From contig JAIVFJ010000011.1 of assembly GCA_025765615.1 (NCBI GenBank), positions 372,001 to 436,000 on the forward strand: a DNA stretch of 64,000 bases. Direction: 5' to 3'. The notes beneath the pieces were generated by a model. That model saw nothing but the letters and a program-made list of their open reading frames with translations, was not told the origin of the DNA and made no database searches. Positions 32,674 through 43,754 of this stretch are shown piece after piece. Made by a program: the position numbers and the translations under genes. Position 1 is the stretch's first letter; the number at the start of each line of letters is the position of its first letter. Source of the stretch: Zopfochytrium polystomum (lineage: Eukaryota > Chytridiomycota > Chytridiomycetes > Chytridiales > Chytridiaceae).

Positions 32674-33374
32674 TCCTGGATACTTTCAGCTGGTGACTTG
32701 AACTCCTCAACTGTGGTCTGCTTTTTGGGCGTAAGATTTGGCACTATGGAATTGTCTCTCATCTCTGGCGGCTACAGATCACGATCCATGAATGAGCTCG
32801 ATCTTGCCATCACTTCGACAGGGACAAATACTTAATTGTGAGAAACAGGCAGAAGTCTCGTACTTATGGCTACAACAAATGGCCACTGTACTCATAATCA
32901 CAGCTATGAGTCTTGTGCCTCTGGTAATTACAACTACAAGCTATACGCTAGTACATTTGTCAATGTCACTGGAATGAGGCATACTAGGCCCACCGGAGTC
33001 TATGGGGACTGAAACCAGACTTCAGAAAGACGATGTCATATCTGTTTGGTAGGGCTCACACATCCAATTACTGTTTTAGACAAGCGACAGCGAAGCCAGC
33101 GAGAAAGGTAAGTGCAAAATAAAACAAAACAAGGAAAGAAAAACAGAAGTGGAAGGAAAACATGAAAAAAAGAACGAAAATCATAGATTTTAAAAGTGAA
33201 ATGGGTTGTTTTAGGGGGGAAAACGGAAACATCATTGGAAAGATGACGTACCGTTTTTTCCTAATACAAAGAACAAGGAGAGAAAGAAGAAAAAAGGTAT
33301 TTCAGAAGCACATTAGCAAATTATTTACAAGAAGATTGAACACTCACCCAAACGTATATTTCTGGGTAGTGGTT
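32674..33374. other. gene-poor interval left of the Fanzor relic
   Basis: AT-rich with short open frames only; nothing recognisable. It may hold eroded transposon sequence. Confidence 0.4.
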
Positions 33375-34115
33375 TTACATTTTTCTCGAAAGAAAAATTG
33401 GTGCACGACCCATTGAAGTCCCTCTCAAGGGATTATCCTTGTCACCAAGCACGTAACGCTGTACAATCCCATACATGTTTATGGCAGCCATAATATCGCA
33501 GTCCCACATGGCTCCTGAGCTTGGTGAGCTTCGGATTGCGTGTATCTTTGGACCGCAACTATTATTGGCTGCCCTTGCATCATGCAAGTTCTTGACAATG
33601 CTCCTTTTGTGTGATTTTTGTACAAAAAAAAGAGAAGAACAATAAAAAGTCAGAGAGGCAGTGAACATAATTTAAGTTGGACTGCAGCACATAAACTTAC
33701 CACCCTGGTTCTATCCCTTTGGGCGGTTGCCCAGTTGGATCCTGCTTGGATGTTCTGTAATCATCAACGTCAACAACCATGAGTGCATTAGGATGTTTTC
33801 CACAGCCCTTCGAAACCGTTTGTTTGGAGCTTGTCGACTGCGGAGGTTTGAAGATGTGGGAGGATTGGAAAAAGAACTGGGTCCCATTTCCAATCACCAC
33901 CACAGTATTCTCCTTTCCTGAATTTTGTGTTGAAAGGAGGAGGAGGGTTAGGGTTACGCTGGGAATGCACTGGAAGTCATCAATTACGTCCCACGAGCTT
34001 CTTTGTCAGAAATCAAACGCTTTCTGCTCTCTGCAGTAGGTTTGACCCTCCACTTCCTCTGCGGTTTTCTGAACAGGTAGCGAGTAAAAGAAAGAGAGAA
34101 AGGAGGTGTCAGACA
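33375..34115 (-). pseudogene. decayed Fanzor (eukaryotic TnpB-like RNA-guided nuclease) C-terminal half
   Basis: Reading the minus strand, the segment at about 34060-34010 resembles TYCREQKAFDF before a frame break. Then VVIGNG leads to VVDVDDYRTSK, which matches the Fanzor/TnpB stretch before the zinc ribbon. A 97-bp GT-AG intron (33700-33604), phase-consistent, follows, and then IRSSPSSGAMWDCDIMAAINM, which aligns with the conserved R-C-x-x-C-G-x-x-W-x-R-D-x-x-A-A-x-N-M end of RuvC. The zinc-ribbon cysteines are gone: two AGC serines stand where TGC cysteines are expected, and QDPT replaces the first CxxC. The N-terminal half with RuvC-I is not visible. Identification is from memory of family motifs, so it needs a profile search. 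Confidence 0.55.
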
Positions 34116-34864
34116 GGCAGGAGAACACTTCGAAAAAAAAAGTAGTAATTGAAATTACCATGAAGGTTGCCGCAGAGTGCCTAATAAAATCAACATACTC
34201 TTCCAATTAATTAGGCATACTCATAATCTCAAAAGCGAAGTTTTCTCATTGTTTGGGAGAGCTGCTCGGACAGAGTTAGTAAGCCTAAGCGCATCCGCAG
34301 TCACTTTGATTAGCGAGGGTTGATGTGAGAATCATTGAGAAAACGATTGTGAATAGTTTTCGCAGCGAGAAGTTTGACTACCCCTACCATTAATGCAATG
34401 CATTCATAAATAATGTACGTACTGTATTAATAATTTGCTCATTTTTGATTTCCTTTTGGTCGTATCCAAGGCCCCAACTTGTTGTTGCTGGTGCACAAAA
34501 AAGGTTTTGGGTGGAACGAGGAGGAGGACACACACACGCACGCACAAACTCACACACACACAGACAGACACACAGTTATGAAGATAGAGTGAAATGGGGA
34601 GAGAGAAGGTGAGGTGGAGACGAGCGGGGAGGAGAGTCCGCGGCAGCATAGGCAAGACGGGGGAGAATGGGGGAAGAAGGAGGAGTAGTATGCGACCTGT
34701 TCAGGCGTGAAGGGGACAAAAAAAAAAGAAGTTGAAGAAATAAAAACGAAATAAACGTTGGGGGAGCTGCCGCGCTTAACAACAGGCACTGATACTAGTG
34801 TGTGGGTAAGAAACAGTCAAGAAAAAACAGAAAACGGAAAAAAAATGAGAATGTCTCCCGTCGT
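34116..34864. other. intergenic region between the Fanzor relic and bZIP
   Basis: It has an AC/GC-rich microsatellite near 34530-34575 and A-rich runs, with no gene supported. Confidence 0.5.
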
Positions 34865-34894
34865 GGGGGGGCATAATGCGCATTATGCCCCCCC
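34865..34894. repeat. perfect 30-bp palindrome over the bZIP stop codon
   Basis: Seven G, CATAATGC, GCATTATG, seven C: a perfect inverted repeat with no spacer. The bZIP TAA (minus strand) lies inside it. It could form a hairpin in the mRNA 3' end. Confidence 0.9.
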
Positions 34895-35389
34895 GCCACC
34901 CCCACCGCCGTTAATTCCACAACCACCACCACCACTACTGCTGTCTCCACCACCGCCACCACCACCTTCACCGCCACCACCACCTTCAAAACCAACCGCC
35001 ACCACCTGCTGTTGTTGTTGCTGCTGATGCTGCTGCTGATGCTGCTGCTGCTGCTGAGCGATCTGCATCTGGAGCATCATCCGAACCGCGACCAGCGTTT
35101 GCCGCACCGCAGACAGCTCCGCCTCGAGAGCCTCGACCCGCGCCTCCAGCTCGCGGTTGCGGCTGCGCAGCTCCTGCTGCTCCGACGCGAGCGTCGTCGT
35201 CTCGGACGACAAAACCGTGTTGCGCGCTTCGAGTGCCGCGCACTGCGCTTGGAAATAAGAGAGCTGGATTGTGCGGAAGGGGAATGAGGGGGGACAGTTC
35301 GATAGGGAAAGGGGCAAAGAGAGAGAGAAGGGGTTGGTTAATTTTCTTCCGTGAGGTCGCATGACTCACGGTCACGCGTGAGCACAACA

Positions 35390-35433
<44 letters not shown>

Positions 35434-36283
35434 CACACACACTCACTCACTCGCACTCACAAATACGCACCGTCTGCATCTTGCGGATCCGCGTCCGCTT
35501 TGCCGCCTCCGCGTTACGCCGCCGCCGCTCCACGTCCGCAACTTCGGCGTCCGCCGCCGGCGCCACCTCGCCTCCATCACCACCACCACCACCACCACCG
35601 GCACCCCCTACGCCGCCGCCGACACCGCCGCTGCTGTCCCGTCGCGGCCGCCGCTCGGCCGCCGCTGCCGCCGGCACCACCACCGTCATCAGCAGCTCCC
35701 CCGCCGTCGTCGCCGTCGGCGTCAGCGCTGGCGACGCCGTCTGCTGCGCGCGCGCCGACTGTGTCGGCGGCGGGGGCGGCGGCGACGGCGTGAACGGCGA
35801 CACCACAGCAGCCGCCGCTGCAGTCGTGAGGTTGTTGTTGCTGTTGTTGTTGCCGTCGTCGTTACTGCTGCTGCTGCTGCTGCTGCTGGTATTGCCCGCG
35901 GCAACGCCGCCGCCACTGCCGGTCCACGCCCGCGGCGTCGCGACGACCGGCGCGGGCCGGTGCGGCGCCGTGCGCCCGCGCCAGCCGACCCACGCGCCGC
36001 TGCGCCGCGCGCCCGCCCCCGCCGTCGACCCCGTGTTCGCGCTCGTGTCCGGCGGCGTCGTCGTCGTCGTTCTCGTCGTCGTCGTCACTGCTGTCGCCGC
36101 CGGAGTCGTCATCCCCGTTGCCCCGCGCCGCCGTCGGCGGCGGTCCCCGCGCGGTGCGTCGCTGTCGCTTGCGTCGCCGTTGGCCGCGACGACGGCACCG
36201 ACGGTTGCGTTGCCGCCCGCGACGGTGGCGTCGTTCCCATCCGTTCCGGCGGTGGCCGCGAGGCGACCGTCCGCGGCGGGGAA

Positions 36284-36314
<31 letters not shown>

Positions 36315-37404
36315 ACGGGCGCCAGCGGCAGCGGGAGCAGCGGGTGCGCGTCAAACAGGCTCATCAGCGTCGCCGCCGGCGGCCGAGCGCCGCCGCCGTC
36401 CCCGCCATCCCCGTGCGCGCCGCCTTCGTCGCCGTGGTCGTCGCCAAAGCTTAGAGCGAACGGCGCCGCGGCAAGTCCGCTGCCGAGGCCGATGCCGCCC
36501 GCTGCTGCGGGTCCCGACGACGCCATCATGCTCGCGAGCGCCGCGGCCGTCGCGTTCCCCCCAGCGCCACCGCCGCCACCACTGCCGCCGGCAGCCGCGG
36601 CCACGGCGTGGGGGGAAAAGTCCGGGAGCTGGAGGAGGCCCTGGAAGGGGTTGGTTGTGTGTGCAAAAAGGTCGTACGGCATTGTTGTTGTTGTTGTTGT
36701 TGTCGCGGGTTGGAAGAGCAGGGAGAGGGGAGGTGCGAGCATGGAGTGCAGGAGAGAGAGGTGTTAGCATTCTGGAGGCGGGCGGGCTGCAGTACAGAAG
36801 AAAAAAAAGGGAAAGGAAAATGGAACATTGGGTCCGAGTGTGAATGTTGGGGTTGTTCTCTCTTGTCTCTCTCTTTTTTGGCTTCTGTCTCTGGGATCAA
36901 CGGGTGAAGTGTAGGTTGGAGGGGTGAAACGGAAGGCGACTCCTCAAAGTGCCCCAGACTCGGGGAGAAGAAATGTCGAAAATGTGTTCTACGGCCGTTC
37001 TCTTTTCTGGGTAACATCGTGGGGAAAGAGTGGGCGTAGGGAAGGTTTTTTTGTTACCACTACTCACCACGCCGATCGGGAGTTCAAAACGATGTATGAG
37101 CCGCACACGTCACGGTTTTTTTTTTTTGGTTTTTTTTTTTTTTTTTTTGGTCCGGATGCCAGAAAGGGGTTGAGGGGGGCCAGTGGCGTGTGGTAGCATC
37201 GGGGTGCGGCGAGAGAGAGAAGATAGGAAGAAGGAGAGCGAGGATAGGATCGGGAGCGGGAACGAGGTCGGGGATATGTGTGGAGGATCAAGCTGGGTTG
37301 GGAAGAGATGTGTGAAGAGAATGGATGGGGAGGCGAGGTGGCTATCTGGATAGAGGTTTCCGATGTGCAGAGAGGTGGAGAGAAGAGTAGAGAGATGGAG
37401 AGAT

Positions 37405-37484
<80 letters not shown>

Positions 37485-38463
37485 CGAGAGAGAGAGATAG
37501 AGACGAGAGAGAGAGAGAGAGACACCAAAGTACAACGGATTGGGAGAGAATAAAAGGTGGAGAGGTGCTTGCCTGAACGGCAGCGGCACCGGCGGCAGCT
37601 GCGGCCGCCGCCGCAGCGACTGCAGCGACGGCCGCAAAGTCCGACTCGTCGAAGCAGGTGATCCCGCCGATCCCCGACGACGCCGACGCCGACGGCGGCG
37701 GGCCGTCGAACAGTGAAAATAGGTTCTGCTGCTGCTGCTGCTGCTGCTGGTTGTGGTGGTATCGCAGCTGGGGCTGCGACAGACCCAGGAAGGCGCGGCG
37801 CGAAGACACGGAGTTCACGTCTTGGTCGTGGGTGGTGGTGGTGGTGCCACTGGCGGCGGACGGAAGCGGCGAGGCGGGGCCAAGGAACGCTGCCGGAGGC
37901 AACGATGCGAGTGACGAAGACGACGGCGTTAGCGAGAAGGAGGAGGGGGTGGCGGTCGTCGACGACGACGATGACGACGACGAGGCGACGGAGAAAGGAG
38001 AGAAGCCCTGCTGCATCGGCGAGAAGGCTGAAGACGAGGTCGAGGGCGGTGGTTGCGGCGGCTGTTGCGGTTGCGCTGGTGGTCCGCCGTCGAGTGGATA
38101 GAAAAAGCCGCTGCTGATGCCGTTGTTGCTGGTGTTGGTGTTGTTGTTAATGCTGTTGCTGGCGTTGTCGTTGTTGACGGTAGGGACGTAGGGGCCGCTG
38201 TCAGCGTCGTTGTTGCCGTCGAAGAATTGGCGGGGGTGGTCATGGTCTTGGTGGTTGCTCGGGTGGTGGTGACGGTGATGATACCACGGCGTTGGCCGTT
38301 GCAGCCGGGGGTCGCCGCGCTCGTTGAGGGGACCGCTACTGTTCCTGGGCCGACCGCTGCTGCTAGTGCTGCTAGTGCTGCTGGTATGGCTGGCGCTGTT
38401 GCTATTGCTACTGCTGCTACTGCTATTGCTGCTGCGGTTGCTTGTGCTTTGGCGGCGGCTCAT
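34883..38463 (-). CDS. bZIP transcription factor with Ser/Asn/Gln-rich activation region (paralogue 1)
   Basis: The bZIP basic region is RRRRNAEAAKRTRIRKMQT (exon 36640-35471). A phase-0 207-bp intron follows, then the zipper LSYFQAQCAALEARN ... LEARVEALEAEL (exon 35263-34883) and poly-His/Gln and poly-Gly tails. The first exon (38463-37573) starts MSRRQ and is Ser/Asn/Pro/Gln-rich. It has no sensible stop, running only into a microsatellite, and joins in phase to GLLQLPDFSPH at 36640 through a 932-bp intron with a GC donor (or a GT about 30 bases on). Alternatively the bZIP starts at ATG 36682. Both halves share a short LxSLFD motif next to Gln runs. N-x-x-A-A-x-x-x-R fits Gcn4/AP-1-type bZIPs; the target genes are unknown. 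Confidence 0.75.
37390..37531. repeat. (GA)n microsatellite inside the long bZIP intron
   Basis: About 140 bp of GA dinucleotides with small interruptions. Its reverse strand yields spurious LSLS-type translations. A T run lies at 37119-37149. Confidence 0.9.
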
Positions 38464-38593
38464 TCTCTCACTTTTTGTTTTGTTGGTTGTGGTGGTGGTG
38501 GTGGTGAATGAAGCGTGCTGGTGTGAGAAGCGGGAGTGAGAGAGGGGTAGGGAAAGGGAAACTGAGGGGAGGAGGGAGGGGAGGGAGGGAGGG

Positions 38594-38624
<31 letters not shown>

Positions 38625-38898
38625 GAGAGAGAGAGAGGTTGGAGAGCAGCACAGACAGACTCACCGACACACAGACAGACAGACAGTCAGTCCAGTCGAC
38701 AGAGGAGAGCAGAGAGGCTTCGCGCGGGGGTCGCGCAGGGGCAGCAGTTGTGCGGGTTGGCTCTCCGACTGGACTCTCGTTGCTTATATAGTCGGCCCCC
38801 TCCTTTTTTTTCTTACTTTTTTCCTTTTTGTCTTTTCGTTTTTTTCTTATTTTTGTTTGTAGAGAACCTGCGAGAATGGTCTTGTGGGTGGTAGAGAG

Positions 38899-38929
<31 letters not shown>

Positions 38930-39694
38930 GACAGAGACAGCGAGTGAGAGAGAGAGAGAGAGACTTGCATGACGGAAACCGTCCCGTCGCTGCAGGAATG
39001 GGTCAGCCTGACTCGGCGGGGCCTGGGCTGCTGCTTGCTTGCTCAATGCAGACAGACAGAGCAGACAGACACACACATACGCATACACACACACACACGC
39101 ACACATACACACACACACACACACGGACACACACACACAGACACACTGGTCAATCGGTAGGTGACTCGATCCCTCGCTTGCGTTTTTTCCCGATCGCGCT
39201 CCGCAGAAATTGTTCACCGCAACGAAGGGCGATCGGGCCCGATTAAGCCCCCCCAACCGCGTTCACAGCAAACTCCTAGTTGGCCCGAGCGAGCGGACGG
39301 ACGGACGGACTCGTGGTGCATATCGACGACGACGGGTGCACGATACGTACGTGAAAATATATATATATATATACATATATATATGAATGTGTGACGTAGA
39401 CGTAGGTGGGAAACAGAAAAAGGGAAAAACACCCACCCCCTGTTCCTCCTTCTCCTCCCAGCCACCCCCTACCTCCCACAACACCCCTATCATATCGGGA
39501 TAGCTATCGTTATTACATTCTTGGGACGTATTTTCTGGCTGCCTGCTAGTTGTCTTTGGCGGGGTTCTTGCTGTTGCAGTCTGACTCACACACGCTGGCA
39601 CACAGCCACTTTTACCCAAGTACAAAAAAGGGGCCGAATTCCCTTTTCTTGAAGAGGGGTTTGGTTTGATCTTTTCTTCTTTCGATCCCATCCC
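38464..39694. other. promoter and spacer between bZIP 1 and PUS10
   Basis: It contains GA repeats (38593-38638, 38893-38963), an AC repeat (39065-39145), a GGAC repeat near 39293-39310 and an AT run (39357-39385). No gene is supported. Confidence 0.6.
38783..38790 (-). promoter_or_regulatory. TATA box upstream of bZIP 1
   Basis: TATATAAG on the minus strand, about 320 bases before the MSRRQ start codon. The position is plausible for a core promoter with a long 5' UTR. Confidence 0.5.
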
Positions 39695-42487
39695 TCACTC
39701 TTGCACCCGCGTCACTGGCGGCGGCCAGTCCAGCGCCACGTCCGTCACGTCCAGCGCCAGCACCTCGGCCTCGCGCACCCCGACGAGCTCGCGCAGGCTC
39801 GGCGTCGTGCGCCCGCCGTCGCCGTGCACAAACTCCTTGACGTACGTGCCCGCAGACGTCGTCAGGTCCACCCGAATCAGCCGGTACGACAGTTTTGGCC
39901 GCGACGACGAGGACGACGACGACGCAGAGGACGAAGAGGACGACGCAGAAGAGGCAGAAGTAGAGGCAGATAGGTCAGCTGCAGCAGCACTGCCGTCAAG
40001 CCGCGCACGCTTCGTCGCTCTCTGCTCGTCGTCGTCGTCGTCCTCCTCCCCGCCACCATTCTCTCTCTCGTCGCCAGCGTCGTCGTTGTCGCGTGCACCG
40101 ACGACCACCTCCATGCCCGCTGCCGCCGCCGCCGCCGTTGCAGTCTCGGCCGGCTCCGGGTACAGCCGGAGCGAGTGGACAATCTTGTCGCGGACCAGGT
40201 CCGCGCGTCTTTTTTTTTTTTTTTTTTTTTTTTTGTTTTGTTTTTTTATCGTTTGATCGAAGTGAGTAAGCGTGACGTGGCGCGAAGGCGAACAAAATGG
40301 GAAAAAAGAAAGAAAAAAAAAAACAAACAAAAAGAAACACACAACCGTAAGCAAAAAAAAAAAAATAAAATAAAATAAAATAAATTGCAAATGAATTTAC
40401 CTCTCCGACACGCGGACGGGGGTCTGCTGCTTCAGCTCAATGTCCGTCATGCGGCCGACGCGCTCCAGCACATCGAGGGCGACGGGTTCGGACAGCCGCA
40501 CGAGCGTCGAGTACGACTTGCGCTTGGTCGCCGCAGAGTCCTTCATGACTCGCAGCGACTCCTTGTCGCCCATCGCCTGCAGGTCGCGCACCGCCACGCG
40601 CCCGCCCGCCGCTGCGTTGATGCGCGCCTCGGCCACAGCCACCTCGCCCGCCGAAAACTGCGCCCGCTTCGGGTTCACCAGCTCAAAGTAGAACGGCCGC
40701 CCACGCCCCAGCATCAGCACGTCCACGTCCTCGCGCCCCGCCGACGAAAATTTGTGCGACTCGGCCCCGCTCAGCTCCACAAGGTGCGGCGCGATCAGCT
40801 CCTCCACAGAGTCCTCCCACAGTCGCTCGCCCTTGTGCACCCACCGCGAGTGGCTGACGCCGCGCTGCAGCTTGTTGTACCGTCCTTGCAACAACGCGGA
40901 AAAAGGAAAATAGAAAAGAAATAAAAAAAAGGAAGCGTTGGTGTCGCGAGACAGCAAAAGAGGAAAAGAAAACCGGCCCCCCAAAAACCAACCTGCAAAA
41001 TAGACGGGATCGTGCCAAAACTTGAATTCGGCCAGGGTGCAGTGCTGTTTGGGAATGGGAAGCGGGATTTTTTTCGCCCGGACAAGCTCTTCCTGCGTCA
41101 GCTCCGACGACGCCTTGAGCACCTTGTTCCACGAGTTTCCCTGCGCTGCGATCTTGCCGTCCTGGAGACGGGGCGGAGGTGCGCGTGCATGCGTGCGTGC
41201 GTTGAGAAGGGTGTCCATCGCAAAGGGAAAGAAAGAAAAGGAAGCCGCAGAGAGCGTTCGCCTCAAATAATAAAGAGAAGACGGGTGACTTACGCGCTGC
41301 TTCTTCTTTTTGACCTTAAAGTCCAGGCGGCCGATCGACGTCATAAACATGTAGTCGTTTTCCGTCTCGGCGTGGTCGAACCCGACTTCAAACTGAAGCT
41401 GCGACGACGCCTCGAACGGCAGGCCGAGCACCTCGCGGAACTCTTCCGTCAGCAGCGTCTTGAGCACGTCCTTGACGTCGACCGTCTCCGACGCCGTCGC
41501 GACTGGCGCAGTACCCCCGGCAACTTCGGCGGCGGATGAGGCGGACTCGACGCCAGCGTCCCTCACCGCGTCGCCGTCGGCATCGTCGTCGCCGCCGTCG
41601 GGGGCCGAAGACACCGCCGCCGCCGCCGCCGCCGCCGCGGGCGCGGGCTTTGGTCTCAACCACACGCGCTCGACGAACCCGGGTGCGCGGTACGGGATGC
41701 CGGCGGCGGCGAGGCGGTGCTCGACGCAGCGCAGCGCGGCCCACTGGCGCAGGGCCAGCTGCGGCGGCACTCGCACGCACACGACCACCGACGTGGCCCC
41801 CGCGTAGCGGCTCTCGGCCAGCTGCCGCTGCGCCGCCTCGGCGATCGGGCGCAGCGGCCGCTGCAGCAGGCCCAGGCACGTCGGGCAGATCGGGTCCGCG
41901 GAGGCGGCGTTGGAGGAGGAAGTAGTGGGGGTTGTGGTCGTGGAGGTGGTGGAGACGGCGGCGACGGCGGTTGCGTCGACGGAGGGGGGCGGCGGATGTG
42001 GGGACGGGTGCGCCCAGTAGGAGAGGTTGAGCGCCGCTGGCAGCAGCGACGACAGGGACGGGGGAGACTTGGCCGAGGAGGCTGCGGCGGCAGAGGCGGC
42101 GGGACCGTGCAGGCCGCCGGGCAGCAGCGACAGGAGCGAGGCGCGGGAGGTGTGGGCGAGGGCGCGGTGGGTGGGGCGGTGGGCGACGCCGAGCAGGCGG
42201 ACGATGCAGCGCGGACAGCAGCAGAGGTCGAGGAGCAGGACGGATGCCATGGCGTGGGCATGGGCCGGCAGGGCGCCGGCGGTTGGTGTGGTTGTTGTTG
42301 ATGACGACGGCGAAGACGGCGAAGAGGGCGAAGACGACGCCGACGACGAAGACGAGGACGACGAGAGGGACGAGAGGGGCGAGAGGGATGCGGCGGGGAG
42401 CAGGGCGGCGAGGAGCGCCGACGACGCCGCGCCGGCAGCCGTTCCGGTGGATGCCAACGACGACGCGGCAGCAGCGGCGGAAGTCAT
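39695..42487 (-). CDS. PUS10: tRNA pseudouridine synthase Pus10
   Basis: Pus10 converts U54/U55 of tRNA to pseudouridine. Four exons: 42487-41294, 41161-40993, 40884-40401 and 40208-39695, all with GT-AG borders and matching phases. The N-terminal domain has two CxxC pairs (CCPRC, CPTC), as in the THUMP/zinc part of the family. The catalytic domain has WVHKGERLWEDSVEELI, SSAGREDVDVLMLGRGRPF (catalytic Asp), ELVNPKR, IELKQQTPVRV, and the C-terminal signature TSAGTYVKEFVHGDGGRTTPSL and DVALDWPPP. The order and spacing match Pus10 throughout. Inserts peculiar to this copy are Ser/Ala/Thr-rich loops in the N-terminal domain and an acidic, Ser-rich loop before KLSYRLIRV. The start ATG at 42487 (MTSAAAAA) is the first in a likely leader. 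Confidence 0.95.
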
Positions 42488-43279
42488 GATGGCTTTTCCT
42501 TCTCTTCTCTTTCTTTCTTTGTTTCGTTTATCCAACTTCACCACCAGACGCACTTTTCAAACGATTCACGATTTCACCAGCCCCAATGTGACTGCGGCCG
42601 TACCCGTCCAACGCAGTGCTCTCATGGGAGAGCGTAAAAGGTAGAAAGCCGGAAAGGACGGAGGCGTGCAGTCTTGGCTGCAACAATTTCAAACGGAGTG
42701 TTGGTGTTAAGTTGATGGGGTGGTGGTGGGAGCGGAAGGTTTGTGCTTGTTGAAATTTGGGAATTTCGCAATGTTGCAACGCGTTGTGCGTAGATGATGG
42801 TGGGCGCATGGCGCCGTTGCCACCAAACACTGATATCTGTCAGACTCCTTGCATCTTCTTTCCGGTTGACGAGGCCCTGGATCAAAGTTGATGGATATGA
42901 TTCTGTGGCCAAAGTCGAATACAAAATTGAATCAAAGCCGAAAGGAAGTTGATCGTTTGACTCCGACCCTCAAATGATTCTTGATTGTCGCAGAATGAAA
43001 ACGCGAAGCCACGCTGGCGATTTTTTGAACACTTGCAAGATGCCCATTTGGCCCAGAAATTCGTCCATCGAATATAATAGTTTGATTCAATTTGGAGTCT
43101 TTGTCTCTGGGGCCGCGCTCACTGCCCTCATATGCTGCTGCTACCCGACGAGGCTCGGCTGGCTGGCACAAACAAGGTTTCAGGCAAGAAAGACCGAATA
43201 ATAGGCCTTGCTTGCTTGCTGGTGTATGTGTTGTTGCTGTGGCAACATCATACGCACAACGCGCCCTCTGCCTTGTTGG

Positions 43280-43281
<2 letters not shown>

Positions 43282-43352
<71 letters not shown>

Positions 43353-43370
43353 CTCTCTCTCTCTCTCCCT
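43282..43370. repeat. (CT)n tract upstream of bZIP 2
   Basis: Nearly pure CT repeats. A second cluster follows at 43525-43690. Confidence 0.9.
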
Positions 43371-43522
43371 CGCTTCGAGAGGAGTTGTCTCGCTTGGCAT
43401 TCAGAATCCGCAATTCCACTCCATATCTCTCTCTACAACACAACGCGAAACAAGCTGGGACAAACCAAGGGATCTGACACGCACAAAAAAAAAAGAAAAG
43501 AGACGAGACATATGTAGATCTG

Positions 43523-43524
<2 letters not shown>

Positions 43525-43596
<72 letters not shown>

Positions 43597-43690
43597 GTTT
43601 CGCTCTCTCTCTCTCTCTCTCTCTCTGTTTCGCTCTCTCTCTCTCTCTCTCTCTCTGTTTCGCTCTCTCTCTCTCTCTCTCTCTCCATCC
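43525..43690. repeat. (CT)n cluster with a roughly 34-bp higher-order repeat
   Basis: CT runs are punctuated by GTTTCG at regular intervals (near 43598, 43627 and 43657), giving a higher-order tandem repeat ending about 65 bp before the bZIP 2 start codon. Confidence 0.85.
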
Positions 43691-43754
43691 CCGCTCTCTC
43701 TCTGGCTCTGCTTTCGGTTATCGCTCACTCTCATGTCTTTCACTCTGGGCGTCG

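Larger units (their letters stand above)
42488..43754. other. divergent promoter region between PUS10 and bZIP 2
   Basis: The intervening 42.5-43.2 kb has no clear gene. From 43282 onwards it is dominated by CT tracts. Confidence 0.6.

Noticed and set aside
35351..36767. Long plus-strand frames opposite bZIP 1, and similar ones opposite PUS10 and near 48.1-49 kb
   Set aside because: They are shadow frames from GC-rich codon bias. Only the minus-strand frames carry bZIP or Pus10 motifs.
39061..39145. Regularly spaced CA and TA repeats considered as a CRISPR-like array
   Set aside because: They are simple dinucleotide repeats without spacers of constant length; no cas-like genes are present.
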